Shown: positions 1-5,090, counted from the stretch's first letter. The stretch: 5,126 bases of DNA from Paracoccaceae bacterium (GCA_003565055.1 PXDM01000215.1:1-5126); one strand, 5' to 3'. The notes: generated by a model from the sequence alone, not told the origin. Numbers and translations are program-made.

Positions 1-207
1 ATCACTTTCGTCACCGACCGCCCCGGCCATGATGCGCGCTATGCGATTGATCCCACCCGCATTGCCACGGAACTGGGCTGGCGGCCCTCGGTCACGGTCG
101 AGGAAGGCTTGAGGCGCACAGTGGCCTGGTATCTGGAGAATGAAAGCTGGTGGCGGCCCTTGCAGGCGCGGCAGGGCGTGGGCCAACGGCTTGGAGTGAA
201 GGCGTGA
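1..207 (+). CDS. rfbB: dTDP-glucose 4,6-dehydratase, C-terminal end (partial)
   Basis: Only the last 68 codons and the TGA are present; the 5' part lies outside the window. The frame is open from base 1 and begins ITFVTDRPGHDARYAIDPTR, then reads ELGWRPSVTVEEGLRRTV and WYLENESWW. This is the typical C-terminus of RfbB/RmlB, an extended short-chain dehydrogenase/reductase: the VTDRPGHDxRYAID block, the LGWxP block and the terminal WYLxNxxWW. RmlB converts dTDP-glucose to dTDP-4-keto-6-deoxyglucose in the cytoplasm, the second step of dTDP-L-rhamnose synthesis. The Rossmann domain and the catalytic Tyr/Lys are not in the window and cannot be checked. The tail after WW (about 17 residues) is not clearly conserved. 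The stop codon overlaps the GTG of rfbD, so the two genes are co-transcribed and probably translationally coupled. RmlB-like dehydratases of other dTDP-sugar routes have similar ends, but the rfbD neighbour makes rhamnose by far the likeliest product. Confidence 0.93.
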   Translation: MTFVTDRPGHDARYAIDPTRIATELGWRPSVTVEEGLRRTVAWYLENESWWRPLQARQGVGQRLGVKA

Positions 208-1064
208 GGCCCGGCCCGCTTCTCGTTTTCGGTCAGACCGGCCAGGTCGCGCGCGAACTGGCCGCGCTGGCGCCAGAGGCGGTTTTCCTCAGCCGGGCCG
301 AGGCCGATCTGTCCGACCCGGATGCCTGCGCAGGCGCCATCCGCGCCCATGATCCGCGCGCCGTGATCAATGCCGCCGCCTATACGGCCGTGGACCGGGC
401 CGAAGAGGAAGCGGTGCTGGCCACGACCGTCAATGGCGCGGCCCCTGCGGCCATGGCCCGCGCCTGTGCGGATCTGGACATTCCGCTTGTCCATATCTCG
501 ACCGATTATGTCTTTGACGGGTCCGGCGATCAGCCTTTCTCCCCGGACCACCCGACAGCGCCCCTGGGCGCTTACGGGCGCTCGAAACTGTTGGGCGAGG
601 AGGGCCTGCGCGCCGCAGGCGGGGTGCATGCGATCCTGCGCACATCCTGGGTCTTCTCAGGCCATGGGGCCAATTTCGTGGCCACGATGCTGCGGCTCGG
701 GGCCGGGCGGGATCACTTGCGTGTGGTGGCTGACCAGATTGGCGGGCCAACCCCCGCAGAGGCGATTGCGCGCGCCTGTCTGCGCATCGCCAAAGTGCTG
801 CAACAAGCCCCGGACAAGACCGGCACCTATCATCTCGCAGGCCAGCCTGCGACCAGCTGGGCCGGATTTGCCCGCGCGATCATGGATCAGGCGGGGCTGG
901 ACTGCCGGATCGAGGATATTCCCAGCACGGAGTATCCCACGCCCGCCCGCCGCCCGCTGAATTCGCGGCTGGATTGTGCCACGCTGACCGAAAATTTCGG
1001 CATTGCGCCACCTGACTGGCAGGCGGCTCTGCCAGAGGTCATCGCGCAGCTGCGCGAGGGCTGA
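204..1064 (+). CDS. rfbD: dTDP-4-dehydrorhamnose reductase
   Basis: A complete 286-residue protein, normal for RfbD/RmlD. It catalyses the last step of dTDP-L-rhamnose synthesis, the NAD(P)H-dependent reduction of dTDP-4-keto-rhamnose, in the cytoplasm. Visible motifs in order: the nucleotide-binding loop GQTGQVA (residues 10-16), the INAAAYTAVDRAE block (about 55-67), ISTDYVFDG (98-106) with the catalytic Thr100, the YGRSK motif with catalytic Tyr124 and Lys128, RTSWVF (146-151), DQIGGPT (178-183 region) and the C-terminal RRPLNSRLD (249-257). Start choice: GTG at 204 overlaps the upstream TGA (GTGA), has GGAG at 193-196 seven bases upstream, and puts the glycine-rich loop about ten residues from the N-terminus as in the family. 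The longer in-frame ATG at 150 would add 18 residues inside rfbB and is unlikely. No rfbA or rfbC is seen; they are probably upstream. Its stop lies 3 bp from the stop of the converging glycosyltransferase gene, leaving no room for a separate terminator. Confidence 0.95.
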   Translation: MRPGPLLVFGQTGQVARELAALAPEAVFLSRAEADLSDPDACAGAIRAHDPRAVINAAAYTAVDRAEEEAVLATTVNGAAPAAMARACADLDIPLVHISTDYVFDGSGDQPFSPDHPTAPLGAYGRSKLLGEEGLRAAGGVHAILRTSWVFSGHGANFVATMLRLGAGRDHLRVVADQIGGPTPAEAIARACLRIAKVLQQAPDKTGTYHLAGQPATSWAGFARAIMDQAGLDCRIEDIPSTEYPTPARRPLNSRLDCATLTENFGIAPPDWQAALPEVIAQLREG

Positions 1065-1067
1065 GCG

Positions 1068-1847
1068 TCATATCCGCCGCGCAATGCCGCGCAGCGCATA
1101 GCGGGCGAAATTCCGGCTGCGATCCGGCAGGCTCAGCCCCTGTGTGCCCAGAATATCCCAGACCGCGCGGGCCGCGCGCCATTTATTGGCCGAGGCCGAA
1201 TGCGGCTGCACCCGGTATTCGGCCAGCACCTCTGGCAGCCCTTCGGCCACGGCCCCGCTGCGCAGCAGGTCCAGCCAGAAGGCGTAATCCTCATGGATCC
1301 GGCGCAGTGGCATCCGGGCCCCGGCAAAGCGGTCGCGCCGCCAGGCCCCAGTCAACGCGCCTATCGGATTGCCGGCCAGCGCATCGGACCAGGCCACATG
1401 GGCCGGGGCGTGTACAAGGCCCAGGTCGCGCCCGGCCGGATCGATCCGCCGGTAAGAGGTAAAGACGATATCGGCCCCGCGCGCGAAGGCACGGGCTTGT
1501 GCGGCCAGCTTGCCGGGCAACCAGCGGTCATCGGCATCCAGCAGCGCCAGATAGTCCCCGCGCGCCGCATCCATGCCCAGATTGCGGCTGGCCGCCGCGC
1601 CACGCGTGCGGCTCTGGGGATAGTGGATCACCCGCAGCCGCGAATCCTGCGCTGCCGCCCTCTGCGCAAGTTCGACAGACCCATCGCGGGACGCATCATC
1701 AATCAGAAGCGCTTCCCAGTCCGGCTCGGTCTGCGCCTGCAACGAGGCCAATGCCTCGGACAGGGTGGCGGCAGCATCATGAAACGGGATGATGACCGAA
1801 AACAGCGGTGGTGGCGTGGCTTGCCCGGAAACAGATATACTGTGCAT
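1068..1847 (-). CDS. GT2-family (GT-A fold) glycosyltransferase
   Basis: A 259-residue cytosolic glycosyltransferase with a standard family 2 layout. FSVIIPFHDA (16-25) is the first strand of the nucleotide-sugar-binding domain. LLIDDASRDGS (48-57 region) holds the conserved aspartates. RNLGMDAARGDYLALLDADD (88-107) contains the metal-binding DxD-type motif D104-A-D106. HEDYAFWLDLL (185-195) carries the ED pair normally assigned to the catalytic base. After that, EYRVQPHSAS (210-219) is a frequent closing block in capsule and O-antigen transferases. No membrane segment is visible. The family moves a sugar from a nucleotide donor to a growing lipid-linked glycan with inversion. Donor and acceptor cannot be read from the sequence; dTDP-rhamnose is possible because rmlBD lies next door, but this is inference. 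The start is ATG at 1845-1847, three bases after the kpsT stop with only a weak Shine-Dalgarno, so it probably depends on translational coupling. It is the last gene of the minus-strand block. Confidence 0.9.
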   Translation of the reverse strand: MHSISVSGQATPPPLFSVIIPFHDAAATLSEALASLQAQTEPDWEALLIDDASRDGSVELAQRAAAQDSRLRVIHYPQSRTRGAAASRNLGMDAARGDYLALLDADDRWLPGKLAAQARAFARGADIVFTSYRRIDPAGRDLGLVHAPAHVAWSDALAGNPIGALTGAWRRDRFAGARMPLRRIHEDYAFWLDLLRSGAVAEGLPEVLAEYRVQPHSASANKWRAARAVWDILGTQGLSLPDRSRNFARYALRGIARRI

Positions 1848-1850
1848 GGC

Positions 1851-2504
1851 TCAGCTCAGCAGGTCTTCATGATGGGCAATGGCGTCTTCGATATCCTCGA
1901 AATACAGCAACCTTCCGTTATGCAGGACGAGGCCACAATCGCAGAAATTGCGCATGTCATTCATCGAATGGCTGATCATGATCGCGCCCGCCTGCGCAAT
2001 ACGGGCCTTGAACACGGCCTTGCTCTTGCGCCGGAAGGACGCATCCCCCGCCCCTGTCACCTCGTCGATCAGATACAGGTCGAAGGGAATACCCATCGCG
2101 ACCCCGAAGGACAGGCGCGATTTCATTCCCGAAGAATAGGTGCGCAGCGGCATCTCGAAATGCTCGCCGATCGCCGCGAATTCCTCGACGAAAGCCACCA
2201 GCTCATCGCTGTCCACCCCATAGACGCGGGCCAGGAACCGCGTGTTCTGCAATCCTGTCAGTTCCTTGTGAAAGCTGTTGGCCCCGCCGATTGGCCAGGA
2301 AATGTTGCCCCGCCGCACGATCCGGCCCGAGGCCGGCTGCATCGTGCCCGCGATCAGCTGCAACAGGGTCGATTTGCCCGCCCCGTTGCGCCCCAGCAGC
2401 CCCAGCGCACGCCCCGGCGGCAGGCTGAAGGTGATATCGTCGAGCACGATGCGATACTCTTCCTGCACCCAGAAACCCTTGGTGATGTTGTAAAGGTCAA
2501 TCAT
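1851..2504 (-). CDS. kpsT: Capsular polysaccharide ABC transporter, ATP-binding protein (KpsT/Wzt type)
   Basis: A complete 217-residue ATPase, the usual length for KpsT and lacking the C-terminal carbohydrate-binding extension of O-antigen Wzt. Visible motifs: Walker A GRNGAGKST (38-46), a polysaccharide-transporter-like segment with ELTGLQNTRFLARVYG (81-96), signature YSSGMKSRL (123-131) in place of the canonical LSGGQ, Walker B FDLYLIDE (141-148) with catalytic Glu148, D-loop GAGDASF (151-157) and switch His179 in ISHS. SSGMK is the form expected in the KpsT/Wzt/TagH group. The protein binds the inner face of the membrane, pairs with the KpsM permease, and uses ATP to export the finished lipid-linked polysaccharide. 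The start ATG at 2502-2504 gives the family-typical opening MIDLYNITKGF. The AGGA upstream is about 13 bases away, a little far, and no alternative start is obvious. It lies 69 bp downstream of kpsE and 3 bp upstream of the glycosyltransferase. Its permease partner is not adjacent but lies on the opposite strand beyond kpsE. Confidence 0.95.
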   Translation of the reverse strand: MIDLYNITKGFWVQEEYRIVLDDITFSLPPGRALGLLGRNGAGKSTLLQLIAGTMQPASGRIVRRGNISWPIGGANSFHKELTGLQNTRFLARVYGVDSDELVAFVEEFAAIGEHFEMPLRTYSSGMKSRLSFGVAMGIPFDLYLIDEVTGAGDASFRRKSKAVFKARIAQAGAIMISHSMNDMRNFCDCGLVLHNGRLLYFEDIEDAIAHHEDLLS

Positions 2505-2573
2505 GTGCCATGCGTCATCCTGCCTGCCTGGAAAAAGGGCCTGCGAAGCGCGGGGTGCGGCGCAGCAGCCGCC

Positions 2574-3881
2574 CTATCCGCGATCCCGCAGACTGTAATA
2601 GACCAATGCGATCACGGCCCAGATCATCAGTGAGAAGAACATCGTCAACCCCACCAGCAGGATCCGACGTGGATATTCGGCCTGTTGCGCGCGTGTCGGG
2701 CGCACGAAGGTTGCCAGATAAATCTGCTGGCGCTCGGCATTCGAACGGGCCGCCTCGAGCGCGGTCAGAGTGGCGCGGTAACTCTCTTCGGCAAATTCCT
2801 GATCGACCCGCAGGCTTTCGAACTGGGCCAGCAGCCGCGGATAATCCGTGTCCTCGACGGTGACATCCTGCGCGGCAAAACTGAGCCGCTCTTGCGCGAT
2901 CCGTTCCCGGATAACGCTGATACGCCGTTCCAGGGTCCGGGCGCGTGGATCATTCGATTCGGTTGTCTGCAACAACACGTCGAAATCCACCAGCGCCTGG
3001 GCCAACTGCTGCTGGAGATTGTTCAAAACCCCCATGCGACCCTGGATATCGGCGGCCGGGTCGATGATCTGTGTGCGGGCGCGGAAATCCGCAATCGCGG
3101 CACGCGCCTCGCGCAGGCGTTCGAGCGCATCTTCCAGGTCACGTTGGGCATTGGCCATGCTGTCGCGCCGGGCGGTCTCGTTGAGCAGATTGATCATCTG
3201 CTCGCTTTCCGAGATGATGGCTCGGGCGATATCCTGAGCGGTCCCGGGATCGCGGGCGCGCACCTCGACCATGATCAGCCCGGTGGAACGGTCATAGGAG
3301 ATCCGTACCATGCGCCGCCAGAATCGTGTCAGATCCTCGATCGTCGCCTCCGGCCAGATCGAGAAGACCGGATCACGCGGCCAGGTCGTGGAATAATGCG
3401 CAACCAGATCGACATGCCCGTCGACCGCTTCCACGATCAACTGGCTCTGGATGAATTCGAACAGCAGATCACTATTACCCGATCCGCTGCCGACCAGCTG
3501 TGTCAACCCACCCAGCAGCTGGCTGGCAGAGCCGGTTTCCTCCTGGCGGATGGTGATGCCCGTAGTCGAGGCGTATTGATCATCGGCAAAGACCCACAGA
3601 TAGACCGCGCTGCTGATCGTGGGCAGGACCACGCACAGAAACAGGCTGAGCAGGACCCCGTAATGGCGCCTGTGCATCCGGGCCTGGCTGGCCTGCGGGG
3701 AAACCGGCAGGGGCGCCGGATCGGATTTGGATCCGAGGGCCTTCTGGCGCTTCTGCTTGGCCCGCTTTTTGGCAAGCCTGGCCCGCTTTTCAGCAAGCCT
3801 GTCATATTGAGAAGCAGTTGTTTCGGATTCAGAAGCAGTTGTTTCGGACACGGTCACTCTTTCCGGGAAGAGATCTGGCAT
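2574..3881 (-). CDS. kpsE: Capsule polysaccharide export inner-membrane protein (KpsE/BexC/CtrB, PCP-3 type)
   Basis: A 435-residue protein from the ATG at 3879-3881. Layout: a polar N-terminal cytosolic region with two 7-residue duplications (SETTASE/SETTAS near 12-24, then RLAEKRA/RLAKKRA near 28-41) followed by a strongly basic KQKRQK stretch. A first membrane segment runs about 74-98 (GVLLSLFLCVVLPTISSAVY). A long periplasmic part follows, with coiled-coil character about 240-340 and 355-390. Then come a proline-containing FVRPTRAQQAEYPRR (392-406) and a second membrane segment about 407-430, ending in a short cytosolic tail. Two terminal membrane helices around a coiled-coil periplasmic domain, with Pro just before the second helix, is the KpsE/CtrB/BexC plan. 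These proteins join the KpsMT exporter to the outer-membrane channel. No Walker motifs are present, so it is not a Wzc-type tyrosine kinase. Start uncertainty: no good Shine-Dalgarno precedes 3881. GTG at the tenth or eleventh codon follows a GGAAAG and is an alternative. The frame also stays open up to 4034, but that would run across the intergenic repeats and into kpsM. Confidence 0.88.
   Translation of the reverse strand: MPDLFPERVTVSETTASESETTASQYDRLAEKRARLAKKRAKQKRQKALGSKSDPAPLPVSPQASQARMHRRHYGVLLSLFLCVVLPTISSAVYLWVFADDQYASTTGITIRQEETGSASQLLGGLTQLVGSGSGNSDLLFEFIQSQLIVEAVDGHVDLVAHYSTTWPRDPVFSIWPEATIEDLTRFWRRMVRISYDRSTGLIMVEVRARDPGTAQDIARAIISESEQMINLLNETARRDSMANAQRDLEDALERLREARAAIADFRARTQIIDPAADIQGRMGVLNNLQQQLAQALVDFDVLLQTTESNDPRARTLERRISVIRERIAQERLSFAAQDVTVEDTDYPRLLAQFESLRVDQEFAEESYRATLTALEAARSNAERQQIYLATFVRPTRAQQAEYPRRILLVGLTMFFSLMIWAVIALVYYSLRDRG
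3759..3800. repeat. 21-bp imperfect tandem repeat inside kpsE
   Basis: Two adjacent 21-bp units, 3759-3779 and 3780-3800, agree at 19 of 21 positions (GGCCCGCTTTT-NN-GCAAGCCT). On the coding (minus) strand they encode RLAEKRA followed by RLAKKRA, a charged heptad in the cytosolic N-terminus of the KpsE-like protein. The length keeps the reading frame, so this looks like an in-frame tandem duplication. Confidence 0.8.
3810..3848. repeat. 18-bp perfect direct repeat (21-bp period) inside kpsE
   Basis: AGAAGCAGTTGTTTCGGA occurs at 3810-3827 and again, identical, at 3831-3848, giving a 21-bp period. On the minus strand it encodes the doubled SETTASE / SETTAS near the N-terminus of the KpsE-like protein. 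Perfect identity at the DNA level points to a recent duplication, probably by replication slippage, in a region with few structural constraints. Confidence 0.85.
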
Positions 3882-3895
3882 GATATGCGCTGCAT

Positions 3896-3936
3896 ACCAC
3901 TGGAGAAATGATCCACACCACTGGAGAATTGATCCA
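3896..3936. repeat. Tandem 20-bp direct repeat, 21-bp period, with internal dyad
   Basis: Two copies, 3896-3915 and 3917-3936, read ACCACTGGAGAA-W-TGATCCA and differ at one position (A versus T). A single base separates them, so the period is 21 bp, or two turns of B-DNA, placing equivalent bases on the same helix face. Each copy carries a partial dyad, TGGA-N7-TCCA. This fits a pair of sites for a dimeric regulator. Alternatively it could be the remnant of an insertion-sequence end: IS21-family ends are known to carry several short repeats. The sequence alone does not decide between these. Confidence 0.75.
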
Positions 3937-3957
3937 GATCGGCTTTTCTTACATAAG
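3929..3957 (+). promoter_or_regulatory. Candidate sigma-70-type promoter for kpsM
   Basis: TTGATC (3929-3934) as -35 and CATAAG (3952-3957) as -10 are separated by 17 bp; each box matches its consensus at 4 of 6 positions. Transcription would begin near 3964-3966, leaving a leader of about 45 bases before GTG 4009. The -35 lies inside the second direct repeat, so a protein bound there would compete with RNA polymerase. This is a by-eye match only, and alphaproteobacterial promoters are often weakly conserved. Confidence 0.3.
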
Positions 3958-3973
3958 CCTGTCTGGAAAAGCC
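3941..3973. repeat. 8-bp perfect inverted repeat upstream of kpsM
   Basis: GGCTTTTC (3941-3948) is the exact reverse complement of GAAAAGCC (3966-3973), with a 17-nt spacer. The same left arm could instead pair over five bases with AAGCC at 3955-3959. If the proposed promoter is right, the repeat straddles the -10 and the transcription start, which favours an operator over an RNA hairpin. If transcription starts further upstream, it would form a leader stem-loop 36 bases before GTG 4009. Confidence 0.45.
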
Positions 3974-4008
3974 AGCATCGGAGACTGCCTTTGGCGGATG
4001 AAACTCTC

Positions 4009-4815
4009 GTGACACAACTTGCCCCACAGCGCACGCGCCGTGGCCGCTGGTATCAGGCTGCCGCGCTTCGCAGCATCTCGGCGCTCATCGTGCGCGAAAT
4101 GTCCACCCGCTACGGGCGCAAGCCCGGCGGCTATATCTGGGCCCTGCTGGAACCTCTGGGCATGATCCTTCTGCTGTCCTTTGCCTGGTCATTGCTGTCG
4201 CGATCCCCCAGTCTGGGCACCAGCTACATCCTGTTCAAGGGCACAGGGATGCTGATCCTGCAGATGTTCACAACTCTGGGCAATGCGGTCGGCCATGCCA
4301 TCTCCTTTTCGCGCCCGTTGCTGTTCTTCCCGCGGGTGACATGGCTCGATGCCCTGTTGGCGCGCTTTGCGCTCAACACGTTGGTTTTGCTTTGTGTCAT
4401 GACCGTGATCCTGACCGGAATCATGGTCTATGAGGATATCCGGACCGTGCTTGACTGGAACAAGATCGCGCTGGCCGTTCTGCTGACCGCCCTGATGGGC
4501 CTGGGGGTGGGCTGCCTGAACTGCTATCTCTTCACCCGCTTTCCGGTCTGGCAGAATATCTGGGCGATCCTGACCCGCCCGCTTTTTCTGATTTCGGGGA
4601 TCATCGTTGTCTATGAGGATATGCCGCAGATTGCCCAGCAGGTGCTGTGGTTCAATCCGCTGCTGCATCTGACCGGGATCATGCGCGACGGATTCTATCC
4701 GATCTACACGCCGCAATACATCTCGCTGGTCTATATCGGCCTGTGGATCATCATTCCCATGGTGATCGGCCTTCTGTTGCTGCGCCAGTTCCACCGGGAT
4801 CTGCTGAACAGATAG
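4009..4815 (+). CDS. kpsM: Capsular polysaccharide ABC transporter, permease (KpsM/Wzm type)
   Basis: A 268-residue ABC-2-type permease, close to the roughly 260 residues usual for KpsM. The N-terminal cytosolic part has the family block LIVREMSTRYGRKPGGYIWALLEPLG (26-51; first helix about 43-63). Further hydrophobic segments lie near 72-94, 113-138, 152-176, 184-201 and 239-258, which fits six membrane spans. The ABC-2 signature NPLLHLTGIMRDGFYP (216-231) precedes the last span. It forms the membrane channel for lipid-linked polysaccharide and needs the KpsT ATPase encoded on the other strand. Start choice is uncertain. GTG 4009 gives a normal N-terminus. TTG 3991 has a better Shine-Dalgarno (GGAGA at 3980-3984, six bases away) and would add six residues. 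The longest frame, from ATG 3880, would overlap the kpsE start and swallow the intergenic repeats, so it is unlikely. Teichoic-acid or O-antigen permeases (TagG/Wzm) are related, but the KpsE neighbour favours capsule export. Confidence 0.92.
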   Translation: MTQLAPQRTRRGRWYQAAALRSISALIVREMSTRYGRKPGGYIWALLEPLGMILLLSFAWSLLSRSPSLGTSYILFKGTGMLILQMFTTLGNAVGHAISFSRPLLFFPRVTWLDALLARFALNTLVLLCVMTVILTGIMVYEDIRTVLDWNKIALAVLLTALMGLGVGCLNCYLFTRFPVWQNIWAILTRPLFLISGIIVVYEDMPQIAQQVLWFNPLLHLTGIMRDGFYPIYTPQYISLVYIGLWIIIPMVIGLLLLRQFHRDLLNR

Positions 4816-4828
4816 CCGTGGCCCTTGC

Positions 4829-4844
4829 GCCCTGCTTTCAGGGC
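4829..4844 (+). terminator. Short stem-loop after kpsM, weak terminator candidate
   Basis: GCCCTG (4829-4834), loop CTTT, then CAGGGC (4839-4844): a perfect 6-bp GC-rich stem 13 bases after the kpsM stop. It is not followed by a T-run, so intrinsic termination would be inefficient. It may instead protect the 3' end of the message or mark a Rho-dependent end. Confidence 0.3.
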
Positions 4845-4913
4845 TGGAATGGCCGCTCAAGGCCGATGGCGCTTCGAAACACGCGATCGAAAACATGCTG
4901 CGCGCCTGCCCGG

Positions 4914-4931
4914 CAGCGACAGCGACAGCGA
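4914..4931. repeat. Three tandem CAGCGA hexamers
   Basis: CAGCGA is repeated three times without interruption between kpsM and the next gene. It is short enough to have arisen by slippage, and no function is evident. Confidence 0.6.
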
Positions 4932-5010
4932 TTAAATCCGGCGTTTTTTATGGAAAAAGGCCCAGCTTTCCGCCGCTCCCGGCCCTGCGTTTATATGTCC
5001 AGTAAGATGA

Positions 5011-5079
5011 AGGTTTTCTGACGCGGGTCGCGGCGGAACACTTCGCGCTGGCGCGACCACGACCCGCGTTGGAAAACCT
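5011..5079. repeat. Large inverted repeat (20-nt arms) in the leader of the next gene
   Basis: Left arm 5011-5030 is AGGTTTTC-TG-ACGCGGGTCG; right arm 5060-5079 is CGACCCGCGT-TG-GAAAACCT. Ten inner and eight outer bases are perfectly complementary. The two between them can form G-U wobbles, so in RNA all 20 positions pair around a 29-nt loop. The right arm ends three bases before the AAGGAGGA of the next gene. Neither side is followed by a T-run, so this is not an intrinsic terminator on either strand. It could be a 5'-leader RNA structure, an operator pair or the scar of a mobile element. Confidence 0.8.
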
Positions 5080-5082
5080 CGC

Positions 5083-5090
5083 AAGGAGGA
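5083..5090 (+). promoter_or_regulatory. Strong Shine-Dalgarno of the last gene
   Basis: AAGGAGGA is an almost complete match to the anti-Shine-Dalgarno of 16S rRNA and lies six bases before GTG 5097. It is the strongest ribosome-binding site in the window and is the main reason for calling a gene start there. Confidence 0.7.

Larger units (their letters stand above)
3882..4008. promoter_or_regulatory. Divergent kpsE / kpsM intergenic control region
   Basis: About 127 bp separate the chosen starts of kpsE (minus) and kpsM (plus), so promoters for both transcripts must lie here or inside the 5' ends of the genes. The stretch is clearly more AT-rich than the flanking coding DNA. It contains a 21-bp-period direct repeat (3896-3936), a candidate kpsM promoter and an 8-bp inverted repeat (3941-3973). 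Shared control of both export transcripts from this region is the natural inference. No known regulator's operator was recognised. Confidence 0.6.

Noticed and set aside
39..629. A minus-strand frame across the rfbB/rfbD junction
   Set aside because: It spans two well-supported + strand genes, contains no motif and has an Arg/Gly-rich shadow composition.
1065..1067. A search for a bidirectional terminator between the converging rfbD and glycosyltransferase genes
   Set aside because: Only three bases separate the stop codons and no stem with a T-run was seen around them. Transcripts probably overlap at their 3' ends.
2541..2565. Possible terminator between kpsE and kpsT (CTGCG...CGCAG followed on the minus strand by a run of five T)
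   Set aside because: The stem is only five base pairs with a 15-nt loop and the T-run is separated from it by several bases. Premature termination here would cut kpsT off from its operon, so chance is more likely.
1200..2633. A 477-codon + strand open frame running antisense to both the glycosyltransferase and kpsT genes
   Set aside because: The opposite strand encodes two clear enzymes with all their motifs. The frame is rich in Arg, Gln, Gly, His and Pro as expected for an antisense shadow in GC-rich DNA, has no domain, and crosses the boundary of two real genes.
2685..3911. A 408-codon + strand open frame antisense to kpsE
   Set aside because: A shadow frame of a gene with clear two-helix, coiled-coil architecture. 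It shows no recognisable domain and ends within the intergenic repeats.
3880..4008. A longer kpsM beginning at ATG 3880
   Set aside because: It would overlap the kpsE start codon on the other strand, include the direct repeat and the likely promoter, and add 43 residues not typical of KpsM.
4189..4896. A 235-codon minus-strand frame antisense to kpsM
   Set aside because: Its Gln/His/Asp-rich composition is the antisense image of a hydrophobic membrane protein; no ribosome-binding site or domain was seen.
4849..4935. A 28-codon frame ending in SDSDSD encoded by the CAGCGA repeat
   Set aside because: No adequate Shine-Dalgarno, it overlaps the post-kpsM spacer structures, and its Ser-Asp tail is just a readout of a hexamer repeat.
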